A stretch of DNA of 10,417 nucleotides from DATIGJ01 sp035644155 (GCA_035644155.1 DASQPC010000020.1:1-10417); one strand, 5' to 3'. Shown: positions 1 to 7,410, counted from the stretch's first letter. Notes: generated from the sequence alone by a model not told the origin. Program-made: numbers and translations.

Positions 1-408
1 ATTGGGTACTTCATTGAAGAAGAAATTATCGTTAACCTTATTAAAAAACATGGGAAATATGTCCTTCTAAACGAACACGATTACAAAAAAGCAGCTCAAT
101 GGTTTAATAAATATGGCGACAAGCTTGTATTCTTTGGCAAACTTCTCCCTGGCCTTCGCTATCTTATCTCAATTCCTGCAGGAGCAGTAAGGATGAACAT
201 AAAAAAGTTTTCGCTTTATACTTTTTTGGGTTCACTTCTTTGGTGTACGTTGATGGTTTATGTTGGCGTCTATTTTGGCAACCGATGGGATGCTCTCGGG
301 CCCATCTTTGGGAAATTCCGTATTGTTATTATTGTTGGACTTGGATTACTTGTAGTATTTTATATCAATCACAAACTCCATCTCTTCCCTCGAAAAAAAA
401 CTACATAG
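1..408 (+). CDS. DedA-family membrane protein, 3' part (5' end outside window)
   Basis: This frame is open from the first base, and 135 residues are visible, ending in TAG at 406-408. DedA proteins are usually about 200-220 residues, so roughly the last two thirds is present. The diagnostic segment is GKLLPGLRYLISIPAGAVRM, which matches the DedA signature (G-R-x-x-P-G-x-R ... PAG ... M). The first arginine of that motif is lysine here. Two hydrophobic segments follow, around FSLYTFLGSLLWCTLMVYVGVYFG and IVIIVGLGLLVVFY, and the tail is basic (PRKKTT). The family sits in the cytoplasmic membrane and is linked to lipid (polyprenyl-phosphate or phospholipid) flipping and membrane homeostasis. The substrate here is unknown. 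An internal ATG at 193 is not the true start, because the family motif begins upstream of it. The gene converges on the DUF475 gene and overlaps it by 8 bases. Confidence 0.87.
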   Translation: MGYFIEEEIIVNLIKKHGKYVLLNEHDYKKAAQWFNKYGDKLVFFGKLLPGLRYLISIPAGAVRMNIKKFSLYTFLGSLLWCTLMVYVGVYFGNRWDALGPIFGKFRIVIIVGLGLLVVFYINHKLHLFPRKKTT

Positions 409-416
409 TTTTTTTT
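393..416. repeat. Perfect inverted repeat containing both convergent stop codons
   Basis: The sequence is A8-CTA, then CA, then TAG-T8: two 11-base arms around a 2-base centre. TAG at 406-408 stops the DedA gene on the + strand, and CTA at 401-403 is the TAG stop of the DUF475 gene on the - strand. Transcripts in both directions end in a run of eight U. An A8:U8 stem with an 8-base loop lacks GC, so a classical intrinsic terminator is not supported, but a weak bidirectional termination role is possible. Confidence 0.6.
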
Positions 417-1312
417 GATTTAAAAAAAAAGTATCCTACAATCACAAACGTCAGCACAGGAGACAACCAACTTGGGATTGGATAACCAAAGCTCTCCAAA
501 ATCATAAGACCACCCAAAAGACCAATTGAATACATTGCGCCATTTTTGAGATAGCGGTAGCGTCTAATACGATCCATATTACTAACGGTTAACTGACGCA
601 CAATAACTGCTCCCAGACCATTTCCAAGCAGTATAAACGGCACTGAAAGCGTAAAAGCAAATGCACCCAATACTCCATCCAAAGAAAAAGTGGCATCGAT
701 AATCATTAAAAAAAGAACCTTACTCATATCTGATATCGAATTGTCCTTTCTTAAAAGCTCTTCCTCTTGCTTTTCTGCATTTTCCTTAAAACCATGCGTT
801 ATAAAAAATGCAGTTGAGCCAAGTACCGCACCAAAAGCCATCAGAGGATGTGTTTGAAGAGCAAACCAAACAATAAGTGCCAGCAACACTGACACGACAG
901 CAAAAAACCAAACGCCTTGTTGCGTAAAAAATCGTTCTCCCCGTAAACCGTATTCTTTTTCTTCCAAAAATAACCAACTAAAAAATAAAAAAAGCAGAAA
1001 TGTCCCTCCACCAATTAATAAAATTGGTGCTGCTGCTTCAATTGCAGTATGAATATCTGGATTATTACTAAATGTTGCGGTTAACGCACCAATTGGACCA
1101 AGACTTGGCACTGTTGCCCAGACAATCCCCCAAGGAAGTAAACCTCTCACAATAAAGACAGCAACAAAAAGCCCCCACCATAAAAACCACTGTTTTGCCT
1201 TTTGTCCCATCTTAGACAAAACTTCGGCATTGATAATTGCATTATCAATACTGGAAACTGTTTCAAAGAGACAAAGACCAGCTATGGTGAGTAACGCGGA
1301 TAAAAAAACCAT
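401..1312 (-). CDS. DUF475 / TerC-like integral membrane protein
   Basis: 303 residues with about seven to nine hydrophobic segments. It carries the two acidic motifs expected of the DUF475 branch of the TerC-like superfamily: ETVSSIDNA at residues 17-25 in the first membrane segment, and IDATFSLDGV at about 205-214 in a later one. This internal two-fold pattern of E/D-x-SxD is typical of TerC-like proteins, which have been linked to metal ion handling (for example Mn2+ export by relatives). The substrate of DUF475 members is not established, so transport is an inference. A charged loop (residues about 175-195) and a basic C-terminus are seen. The start ATG is at 1310-1312. It has no Shine-Dalgarno sequence, but an extended -10 element ends seven bases upstream, suggesting a leaderless mRNA. 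The stop lies inside the palindrome shared with the DedA gene. The DUF4012 gene ends 47 bases upstream on the same strand, so read-through transcription is also possible. Confidence 0.88.
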   Translation of the reverse strand: MVFLSALLTIAGLCLFETVSSIDNAIINAEVLSKMGQKAKQWFLWWGLFVAVFIVRGLLPWGIVWATVPSLGPIGALTATFSNNPDIHTAIEAAAPILLIGGGTFLLFLFFSWLFLEEKEYGLRGERFFTQQGVWFFAVVSVLLALIVWFALQTHPLMAFGAVLGSTAFFITHGFKENAEKQEEELLRKDNSISDMSKVLFLMIIDATFSLDGVLGAFAFTLSVPFILLGNGLGAVIVRQLTVSNMDRIRRYRYLKNGAMYSIGLLGGLMILESFGYPIPSWLSPVLTFVIVGYFFFKSKKTM

Positions 1313-1319
1313 TATTTGC

Positions 1320-1328
1320 AGTATAACA
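1320..1328 (-). promoter_or_regulatory. Extended -10 promoter for the DUF475 gene
   Basis: On the minus strand the sequence reads TGTTATACT (1328 to 1320), an extended -10 element (TGn + TATACT, 5 of 6 to TATAAT). Seven bases, GCAAATA, separate it from the ATG at 1312. Transcription would be expected to start at the last of these bases or at the A of the ATG. No good -35 is present at the usual distance, which is common for extended -10 promoters. Confidence 0.5.
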
Positions 1329-1359
1329 TACGTAACAGTCGATAAGACGTTGCTGTCCT

Positions 1360-4053
1360 TTATTTTTTCGAAAACTCTACCTGTATATCTTTATCTTCTA
1401 AAAGACGAGTCGAGTACACTAATTTTCCTCCAACGTCTGTTAATTGATTATCTCCCCTCACCAAACGAAATTGAGCAGGATAGACAAAGGATAATGCATA
1501 GGAGTCATCAAGCGTTCCAGGTTGTTTAAACAAACGCAAATTGTAGGAAAACGCTGGTTGCTGTATTTTTACCGCATTCGCAATGGCATAAGTAATAATA
1601 ATTTGTTTTGTCTCCCCCATCGGCACATTAATAAAGAAACCTATTGTTTCTTTGCCAAGAACTTGACTTGCTTCTATCTCCAATTGTTTTGGAGGAAGAA
1701 AGCTTTTTGCAGTAAAAATTGCTGGATCCGTTACTGCAGGAACCGTAGGAATAATGCCTCCATCAATTGCAACACTCTTAAGAAGAGCATTTGCTGGTAA
1801 GACAAAACGCACATAATTTTTATAATCGCCTGCGAAAGGACGTTCCTTGGTACTTGTATTTGCATATGTCACCGTCGCTGTTTCCTGCACTCCTCCGACA
1901 GCATCAATAACAACTTTTTGATCAATTGCCCTTTTAAGATAATAGTTTGCTTTATTAACACCAAGGTTTGCATCAACAACACCAAAAAAATCTAAGAAAT
2001 TCTGATCTGTTTTTTCTCTTCCATCCCACAACGAAGCAGAAAGATTATTAACAGTAAAAAGCTTCTGCACTGCAGCATTTGCGGACACGAGCAAGATATG
2101 CTTTCCTTGTATAGACTCACCTAGCTTTTTGACAAGGGTTTCATAAGAAAGTGTATTCTTTGCTGCAAATTTTTCTTGCATTGCAGTAAGCAAAGAGCGT
2201 AAAAAATCTCTTTTTTGTGTGGATCCGGGGAAAAAATCTTTTTCTGCATGCGTTTGCGCAAGAAGATAAAAATTATCTGAAGTCACCGTCTCTCTATAGT
2301 CTGGAATCACAACTGGCCCAATTGCTGTTAAAAGATTTCGTAAAAATGTTGTGTCAACAGCGATGACTCCATCTACTTTCTTTTCTGTTTCAAGCTGTAA
2401 CAATGTTGACGCTTGCAATGCGTCTTGCGGAAAATCAACAGAAAAGTTGCTATCTCGTAAAAACCAATGTGATGCGCCAAGGTATCGTCTAAGGGCGTAC
2501 GGTGGCTCTAGATGCGTTGTAAGCTTACCATCTGCGTCATAGACATCAAATACTTTAAACTCTGTTATTTTGCCCTTGTCTACATCCACTATTCCATACG
2601 ATCCAATAAATCCTCCTCCGGGTCGTAATTCCATATTGTTTTGAAAAAGAAGAAGGTAACTTTTTTTGCCAGTAAAACCAAGCAGATTTGGTAATGCGTC
2701 AAGTGTGTTTTCAAAAGGAATAAAAACCGGTTGCAGCGCAGTCAGCTTAGTTGCAATATGTTGCGGCAACTCCCCTTCTGCTTTTATTTTCTGTATACTT
2801 ATCAAAGCATTTCTCACGTTTGCCAATGCATGAAGAAAATCGTTTTTTGGATCTTTGCTTTTATTTTCCTGGATCGTTTCAAATTGTAAAATTGCTTGAA
2901 AAATATCAACCTCATCCAGCGCAATTCGTTGAGCAACAGCAACTTTCTGCAAAAGATCTTGCTTTGGCTTACTGGCTATAATATTTACAGAGAAAAGACT
3001 CTCACCAACAAGATGCCCCCAACCAAGCGTGGTTGCTGCGATCACTGCATCTTGATGTGCTTGTGCAAATGCTTGTTTTTCTGCTTGCTGCGTTGCTCTT
3101 TGTAAAGAGAGATATCCTATCCCCAATAAAACACCACAAAGCAAGATTGGGAGTACAAAAATCAAAAGGATAACAAACCAAGCAAATGATTTTTGACTAT
3201 GGGGCTTCTTTGGAGAAAGTTGTATCTTTGTTTTTTTTACTTTCTGTTGGTCTTGAGGAGTAGTGTATGCATCGGCAACAGCCTTTAATTTCTCTTCAAA
3301 GGGATATGTTGAGAAAAAATATTCTCCTTCCGGCGGAATATAATAATCCCACCTGCCTCCTTTATTGTCTGTAAAATCAAGTTTTAAAAACGGATTATCT
3401 TTTTGCAACATGCGAGCAATTGAAAATTCGCTAATGGGATGTTTTGGAAAAACAAAAAGAATTCTATCTTTTTTGGTTGAGCCAAATGCAACAGCAATCA
3501 AGGCTGTCCACACATCTTCTAGAAGGACCGGATACAATTTGCCAATACCTTCATTTGGAATTTCTATTCTTCCATATTTTTTTGCCTGATGCAGGAAAAA
3601 ACTTACGGTAGTAGTGTCTGTAAGCTCTTTTGAAAAAATTTCTCCATACAGAATAATTTGCAGCGAGTAATAGAGATGTTGAGAAAGATGCTTGAATAAT
3701 GATTGTGACGAATAGGGAAGTGATGTAATAAAAAAGAGCTTGCCCTGAGTATCTTGAGCCTTCTTCATAACTGCAGGAAGCATATCTCTAATTTCTTCTT
3801 CGCCGTTATAAAAAATAAATAAATGAGAATAGGTATTATCAGGAATCATTGGGATTTTATGTCGATAGGGGATATGAATAATATTGTGCTGTTCAGAAAG
3901 TTCCTGGCCAGTTACCAAGACCACAAGAAATTCTTTTTGCAGCTTTTCTGCAAAGATTTTTCCCATCTTTCCCTTTTTGTCGATGATAAGAATTGGCAGT
4001 TTCTGTTGGTGCTCTGCTGCGACGAGCATTGGGCGCTGATTTTCCATATACAT
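1360..4053 (-). CDS. DUF4012 membrane protein with degenerate Rossmann-like N-terminal domain
   Basis: 897 residues in three parts. Residues about 18-270 look like a worn extended-SDR/epimerase domain. LPILIIDKKGKMGKIF (19-34) resembles the first beta strand and glycine turn but keeps only G28 and G31, and GIGKLYPVLLEDVWTAL (169-185) resembles the late 'G-x-G...PV..EDV..A' segment of these enzymes. No YxxxK catalytic pair is evident. A single strong membrane segment follows at about 289-317, after a lysine-rich stretch. The rest should be outside the membrane. It starts with a helical region (about 320-450) and then the DUF4012 core, with NNMELRPGGGFIGSYG at 473-488. The family's function is unknown; in other genomes it is often near polysaccharide genes. 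The start could be Met1 (4053) or Met3 (4047), and neither has a Shine-Dalgarno sequence. The gene has its own promoter upstream. Family assignment is firm, the SDR-like reading is moderate, and a surface-glycan role is only inference. Confidence 0.85.
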   Translation of the reverse strand: MYMENQRPMLVAAEHQQKLPILIIDKKGKMGKIFAEKLQKEFLVVLVTGQELSEQHNIIHIPYRHKIPMIPDNTYSHLFIFYNGEEEIRDMLPAVMKKAQDTQGKLFFITSLPYSSQSLFKHLSQHLYYSLQIILYGEIFSKELTDTTTVSFFLHQAKKYGRIEIPNEGIGKLYPVLLEDVWTALIAVAFGSTKKDRILFVFPKHPISEFSIARMLQKDNPFLKLDFTDNKGGRWDYYIPPEGEYFFSTYPFEEKLKAVADAYTTPQDQQKVKKTKIQLSPKKPHSQKSFAWFVILLIFVLPILLCGVLLGIGYLSLQRATQQAEKQAFAQAHQDAVIAATTLGWGHLVGESLFSVNIIASKPKQDLLQKVAVAQRIALDEVDIFQAILQFETIQENKSKDPKNDFLHALANVRNALISIQKIKAEGELPQHIATKLTALQPVFIPFENTLDALPNLLGFTGKKSYLLLFQNNMELRPGGGFIGSYGIVDVDKGKITEFKVFDVYDADGKLTTHLEPPYALRRYLGASHWFLRDSNFSVDFPQDALQASTLLQLETEKKVDGVIAVDTTFLRNLLTAIGPVVIPDYRETVTSDNFYLLAQTHAEKDFFPGSTQKRDFLRSLLTAMQEKFAAKNTLSYETLVKKLGESIQGKHILLVSANAAVQKLFTVNNLSASLWDGREKTDQNFLDFFGVVDANLGVNKANYYLKRAIDQKVVIDAVGGVQETATVTYANTSTKERPFAGDYKNYVRFVLPANALLKSVAIDGGIIPTVPAVTDPAIFTAKSFLPPKQLEIEASQVLGKETIGFFINVPMGETKQIIITYAIANAVKIQQPAFSYNLRLFKQPGTLDDSYALSFVYPAQFRLVRGDNQLTDVGGKLVYSTRLLEDKDIQVEFSKK

Positions 4054-4148
4054 CTATCATACACCAATCATGGAAAAAGGAAAAAGAAAAGTGCATGCTG
4101 TCTTGCCAGATCAGGTCGTATAATTTTCGAAGAGGAGGCTAACTCTTT

Positions 4149-4177
4149 ATAATAAAGTATAATATAGATAGAGTCAA
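4149..4177 (-). promoter_or_regulatory. Sigma70-type promoter for the DUF4012 gene
   Basis: On the minus strand the -35 is TTGACT (4177-4172, 5 of 6), the spacer is exactly 17 bases, and the -10 is TATTAT (4154-4149, 5 of 6). Transcription would start near 4142, giving a leader of about 89 bases before the ATG at 4053. The leader carries CCTCCT close to its 5' end (4138-4133) and pyrimidine runs further down. The surrounding intergenic stretch 4054-4280 shows no gene and no clear terminator for the ligase-like gene upstream. A second, weaker -10-like TATGAT (4061-4056) lies eight bases before Met3. Confidence 0.55.
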
Positions 4178-4280
4178 GAGCCAATCGAAAATAATAGAAA
4201 AACGCTGTAAACAAGGCCATTTCGAAAATTTTTCTACGTTCGTAAACCCAATATCTTCTTATCATACAATTATTGCAATT

Positions 4281-5651
4281 TTAAGTTGATATCTTTGTCC
4301 AACATAAGCCGAGGATAACTGCAAACAGTAATTGTCCTTGTTGAAGCGTTAACCAATAGTGATCAATGAATCCCAGAACGAGCATAATCGTGAGAAGGAT
4401 ACAATAGACAATAAAAATTTTTGGATTGTACACCTTGCTTCTTATCACCAAAAATAAATGTGCATAGGTTTTTATTACAAAGCCAAGCAAGAATCCAAAG
4501 CCAACAGCTCCGGTTTCAACAAGTACCAAAAGAAAAATATTATGGACGGGCTGAAGATATGTGATCACTGATAGCGGTTTTTGTATGGTCGCAAGGGAAG
4601 GAAGGAAGTTACCAAAACCCACGCCAAAAAAGGGTGATTTTTGCAAAAGCTGCCCACTAGCCGAAACGAGTGTTTCTCGTTGCACAATTGATTCTTCCGA
4701 CAAATTAGTATGCAGTAAACGAATTCCCACAGGTTTTGCAAAGATAAGCATAACAAGAAAAACAAACAGCACGCCAATGATAAAGAGTACCTTAGATTGT
4801 CTTTGTTGTCGCGAAACTTGTTTAAGTTGTATAAAAAAGATTATTATAAGAAGTAAAAACCAAATAACAATTGCGCCTCTACTCATTGTGAGAAGGAGAC
4901 CCGCCGTCCCCAGCAATAGAGAAGTTAACGAAAGTGCTTTTTGCCAAAGATATTTTTGAGAAATTACCTGGAAAAGAACAAAAACCATGCAGATAAGGAG
5001 AAAGCCGGCCAATACATTTGGATGAGAAAAAGTAGCATACGGACGAAGCACTAATTGTCCATCCAGAGAAGCATTGGCAATACCAGGAGTTTGGGATGTA
5101 AATGTCCGTTCGCCTAAAAAGTAAAGGAGCCCACCAAGAGAGCCTTGCGCAATAAACTGACAAATTGCCAAAAACGCCTCAAAAAGGATGCCAAATGAAA
5201 ATAAAGAAACAAGATGCTTTATTTGCTGTTGTGTTGTGATTGTGGTTGAAACATAAAAAGCAACAAAAGCACATTCAACAAACTTAAGGAGATGATACAA
5301 CCCATTGAAGATATTGTGCGATCGAAAAATGGTAAAGAGAAGGAATAAGATGAAAATGCTTAAGAGGACAAAAGAGAAAGAGCTTATCTTTTTATATCTT
5401 TTCTCTCCAAGAAAAAAGATAAACAAAAGCGCTACGAGAATATCTGTAACATAGAGCGTGGGGGAAAGATAGTCTACTTGTATACCTGAGACCAATGCAA
5501 ACCCTGGCCAGAAATGTTTACCGAATTGTGTGGGGAGAAAAAGGATAAAGAGAGAGAAAAGTATGAACTCACTCTTTTTAAGCTTTTGGTTTGATAAGAA
5601 GGACTCGATCTTTGCCTTCACCTGATGATTCTGTGGTAACTTGATCATCAT
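4281..5651 (-). CDS. O-antigen ligase / polymerase-like polytopic membrane protein
   Basis: 456 residues with about ten to twelve hydrophobic segments, as expected for the Wzy/WaaL-type (PF04932-like) family that polymerises glycans or transfers them from a lipid carrier. Family landmarks are RPYATFSHPNVLAGFLL (203-219), TMSRGAIV (255-262), a large non-membrane loop with FFGVGFGNF (341-349), and QPVHNIFLLVLVETGAVG (367-384), with the conserved His-Asn pair at 370-371. The acceptor and glycan are unknown. With no LPS expected in a CPR-like cell, a surface polysaccharide or glycoprotein is more likely than true O-antigen. The gene is the last of the leftward rpmH unit and overlaps the end of jag by 74 bases in another frame. 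The only start inside the overlap other than the two ATG codons at 5651/5648 is GTG at 5621, so overlap is unavoidable. None of these starts has a Shine-Dalgarno sequence. The hydrophilic first 26 residues precede the first membrane segment. Confidence 0.85.
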   Translation of the reverse strand: MMIKLPQNHQVKAKIESFLSNQKLKKSEFILFSLFILFLPTQFGKHFWPGFALVSGIQVDYLSPTLYVTDILVALLFIFFLGEKRYKKISSFSFVLLSIFILFLLFTIFRSHNIFNGLYHLLKFVECAFVAFYVSTTITTQQQIKHLVSLFSFGILFEAFLAICQFIAQGSLGGLLYFLGERTFTSQTPGIANASLDGQLVLRPYATFSHPNVLAGFLLICMVFVLFQVISQKYLWQKALSLTSLLLGTAGLLLTMSRGAIVIWFLLLIIIFFIQLKQVSRQQRQSKVLFIIGVLFVFLVMLIFAKPVGIRLLHTNLSEESIVQRETLVSASGQLLQKSPFFGVGFGNFLPSLATIQKPLSVITYLQPVHNIFLLVLVETGAVGFGFLLGFVIKTYAHLFLVIRSKVYNPKIFIVYCILLTIMLVLGFIDHYWLTLQQGQLLFAVILGLCWTKIST

Positions 5652-6048
5652 TCTGCAAAATGAGATGAATGACTCGTCTTTCCCATGATTTAAGGGACAT
5701 AAGAACTTGTTCTTTGTTTTCCGTAAGCACTCGCTCTTTTACTTGCATCGCAAGCTTTTCAAGATATTCCATTCTGTTCTTTTTGTAACCATCAACTTCT
5801 ATTGAGATTCTCACAAATCTGCCGATTTTCTTTGCAATAGCAAGGGAAAGAATAAGCTGGAGTGATTCAAGAATTTCTCCATGGTAACCGATAACAATGC
5901 CTGTGTCTTTGGTTTCCATAAGAATATCGACAATTTCATCTGTTTGCTGGACAGAAAAGGTCCCTTCAATCTCAAGCAATGAAAAAAGCTTTTCTACAAC
6001 TTCTTCAATTATCTTTTGCTCTTTTGCGGTAAGTTTTTTATCTTCCAT
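5578..6048 (-). CDS. jag: Jag/KhpB-type RNA-binding protein (KH + R3H)
   Basis: 156 residues. A KH domain covers about residues 35-95, with its GxxG loop at GYHG (54-57) followed by EILESLQ, the usual Jag form. The R3H domain covers the C-terminal part, with ERRVIHL (123-129) and the family ending VTTESSGEG (137-145). The roughly 50-residue N-terminal Jag_N domain of Firmicutes proteins is missing, leaving only a short acidic helix. Jag (also KhpB/EloR) binds RNA in the cytoplasm and in Gram-positive bacteria affects cell elongation; its location next to yidC is widespread. It begins three bases after the yidC stop (TAG-ACT-ATG) with no clear ribosome binding site, so coupled translation is likely. 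Its 3' end contains the start of the ligase-like gene. Confidence 0.93.
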   Translation of the reverse strand: MEDKKLTAKEQKIIEEVVEKLFSLLEIEGTFSVQQTDEIVDILMETKDTGIVIGYHGEILESLQLILSLAIAKKIGRFVRISIEVDGYKKNRMEYLEKLAMQVKERVLTENKEQVLMSLKSWERRVIHLILQNDDQVTTESSGEGKDRVLLIKPKA

Positions 6049-6051
6049 AGT

Positions 6052-6864
6052 CTATTTCTTTTTCTTTATTGCGTTTACCCAAGCTTCAAGTCCGCCGAGG
6101 CCCGCAATTAAATACTGTTGTATGATACCAAAAATCGTGAAAGTATTCCAGTATAAAGAAAGGCCAATGGAAAAATTATAGGAAAAGAATCCAATCATGA
6201 CAGGCAACAGATAGAGTGATTGCTTCTGAAACGTAGTGGCAAAATCTTCTTCTTTTCCTTTTTTAACGATGGCAGGCGCTTGGGAAGACATCATCATTTT
6301 TGATTGAATAAGCTGTAATACCCCTGTGAGAAGAGGAATAAGAAGTACAATCGGCCCAACGGTTGTAATAAGTTGCCCTGGCGTCTTTACCAAAGCAAGT
6401 CCCAAGAAATGGGTATCCCATGGCTGTACTAACTGTAAGGAAGGGAAATAGACCATATGATTCACGACCGAAACTGTTTCTTTAGGATTAAGGGCAATAA
6501 TCTTTTGCAGTGCTGGATAAAGACCAAAGAGTAAAATAACAATTTGAACTAAACTTGGCAAACAGCCAGCAGCTGGATTGACATTATGTTCTTTATAGAG
6601 AGCCATGGTTGCTTCTTGTTGCTTTTTGAGATCTCCTTTGTGTTTTTCTTTAATGTTTGAGAGGTGAGGAGCAAGATCCTGCATCTTTTTTGATATTTTA
6701 AGCTGAGATGCTGTAAGAGGATAGAGAAGAAGACGAACAAAAATTGTCATAAGAATAATTGAAAAACCAAGCGCGTAGGGAATATGCACAAAAGAAACAA
6801 TGTGATAAAACACAACAAGGACATTAATAATAGGTTGTACAAGTAACGTGTCAAAGAGATGCAT
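6052..6864 (-). CDS. yidC: YidC/Oxa1-family membrane protein insertase
   Basis: 270 residues, the length of the short YidC form that lacks the large periplasmic domain of Proteobacteria. The protein begins directly with an amphipathic/hydrophobic segment; there is no lipobox cysteine. The conserved groove arginine is R44 in IFVRLLLYPLT (41-51). A charged cytoplasmic hairpin follows (about 52-95, rich in K, E and Q), then the NPAAGCLPSLVQI segment (96-108), typical of the family. Further membrane segments lie near 168-188, 217-238 and 240-258, and the tail is KKKK. YidC inserts membrane proteins alone or with SecYEG, and the basic tail probably contacts the ribosome. The start overlaps the end of yidD by 14 bases without a Shine-Dalgarno sequence, so translational coupling is likely. 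Confidence 0.95.
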   Translation of the reverse strand: MHLFDTLLVQPIINVLVVFYHIVSFVHIPYALGFSIILMTIFVRLLLYPLTASQLKISKKMQDLAPHLSNIKEKHKGDLKKQQEATMALYKEHNVNPAAGCLPSLVQIVILLFGLYPALQKIIALNPKETVSVVNHMVYFPSLQLVQPWDTHFLGLALVKTPGQLITTVGPIVLLIPLLTGVLQLIQSKMMMSSQAPAIVKKGKEEDFATTFQKQSLYLLPVMIGFFSYNFSIGLSLYWNTFTIFGIIQQYLIAGLGGLEAWVNAIKKKK

Positions 6865-7072
6865 AATGATTACTGTATGGTTGGCAGTGGATAAAACGAT
6901 TGCATGCCATCAGAGCGCCTTTGAGTACCCCATATCTCTTAATTGCGTCTATGGCATAGACTGAACAGGAAGGTGTATATCGACACATGGTTTGTTGTCC
7001 AAGAAGCTGACGCAACAACGGAGAAATAAATTTGTGATAAAAAGTAATAAATATTATTAAGAATGTTTTCAT
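6851..7072 (-). CDS. yidD: YidD-family membrane protein insertion efficiency factor
   Basis: 73 residues, a usual length for the family. The full signature is visible: FYHKFISPLL (11-20), CRYTPSCSVYA (30-40), AIKRYGVLKG (43-52) and CNRFIHCQPY (57-66). The four cysteines at 30, 36, 57 and 63 are the conserved ones. The usual extended tail after C-x-P is short here (ending SNHYASL). YidD is a small amphipathic protein at the inner face of the membrane that assists YidC-dependent insertion. Its ATG overlaps the rnpA stop in an ATGA arrangement (7069-7072), and its own end overlaps yidC by 14 bases, so all three are likely translated as a coupled set. Confidence 0.95.
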   Translation of the reverse strand: MKTFLIIFITFYHKFISPLLRQLLGQQTMCRYTPSCSVYAIDAIKRYGVLKGALMACNRFIHCQPYSNHYASL

Positions 7073-7398
7073 TTTAGCAATTGTCTCTCACGTAAAAAGG
7101 TATGTACTTCATTATACAAATCTTCGTGTCTCATTTCCAGTATGCCTTTTTTAAGCAAAAAAAGCATATCTTTTCCTTCCTTAAGCTCGTCCAACATTGT
7201 TTCTATACATGAACGGAATACTCGCCTCATTCTATTTCGCTCCGTCGCCCTTTTATCAAGAGCTTTACGAATCACAAAAGCAAATCTGCTTGTTTGAAGA
7301 CCATTATTACTTACCTTCAAAATAAAAAGTGGGGTAGTAAAAGAAAAAGGATGATGAAGTTTTGTATGTGCCGGCAGACGATTTTGTTTTTGCAACAT
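7069..7398 (-). CDS. rnpA: Ribonuclease P protein component
   Basis: 109 residues, close to the family norm of 110-120. The RNR signature is clear: KRATERNRMRRVFR (49-62), with R54-N55-R56 and the following arginines that bind RNase P RNA. It is preceded by the central strand RFAFVIRK (38-45). The N-terminus (NRLP ... HPFSF) matches the strand and aromatic patch that contact the pre-tRNA leader. The protein partners the RNase P RNA (rnpB, not in this window) to mature tRNA 5' ends. It starts 12 bases after the rpmH stop. The upstream AGAGA gives at most a poor ribosome binding site. Confidence 0.95.
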   Translation of the reverse strand: MLQKQNRLPAHTKLHHPFSFTTPLFILKVSNNGLQTSRFAFVIRKALDKRATERNRMRRVFRSCIETMLDELKEGKDMLFLLKKGILEMRHEDLYNEVHTFLRERQLLK

Positions 7399-7410
7399 AC
7401 TGTCTCTGTT

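Noticed and set aside
4133..4138. AGGAGG on the plus strand, resembling a Shine-Dalgarno sequence
   Set aside because: No start codon with a meaningful reading frame follows at a suitable distance.
4119..4163. Three TATAAT hexamers on the plus strand (4119, 4148, 4158)
   Set aside because: None has a -35 at the right distance or an extended -10 TG, no plus-strand gene follows, and the region is simply AT-rich.
4068..4265. 65-codon minus-strand open frame in the gap before the DUF4012 gene
   Set aside because: It covers the DUF4012 promoter and leader, has no ribosome binding site, has low-complexity composition rich in aromatic residues, and resembles no family.
4561..4959. 132-codon plus-strand open frame antisense to the ligase-like gene
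   Set aside because: It is the reverse-strand shadow of a well-supported membrane protein gene and shows no family features.
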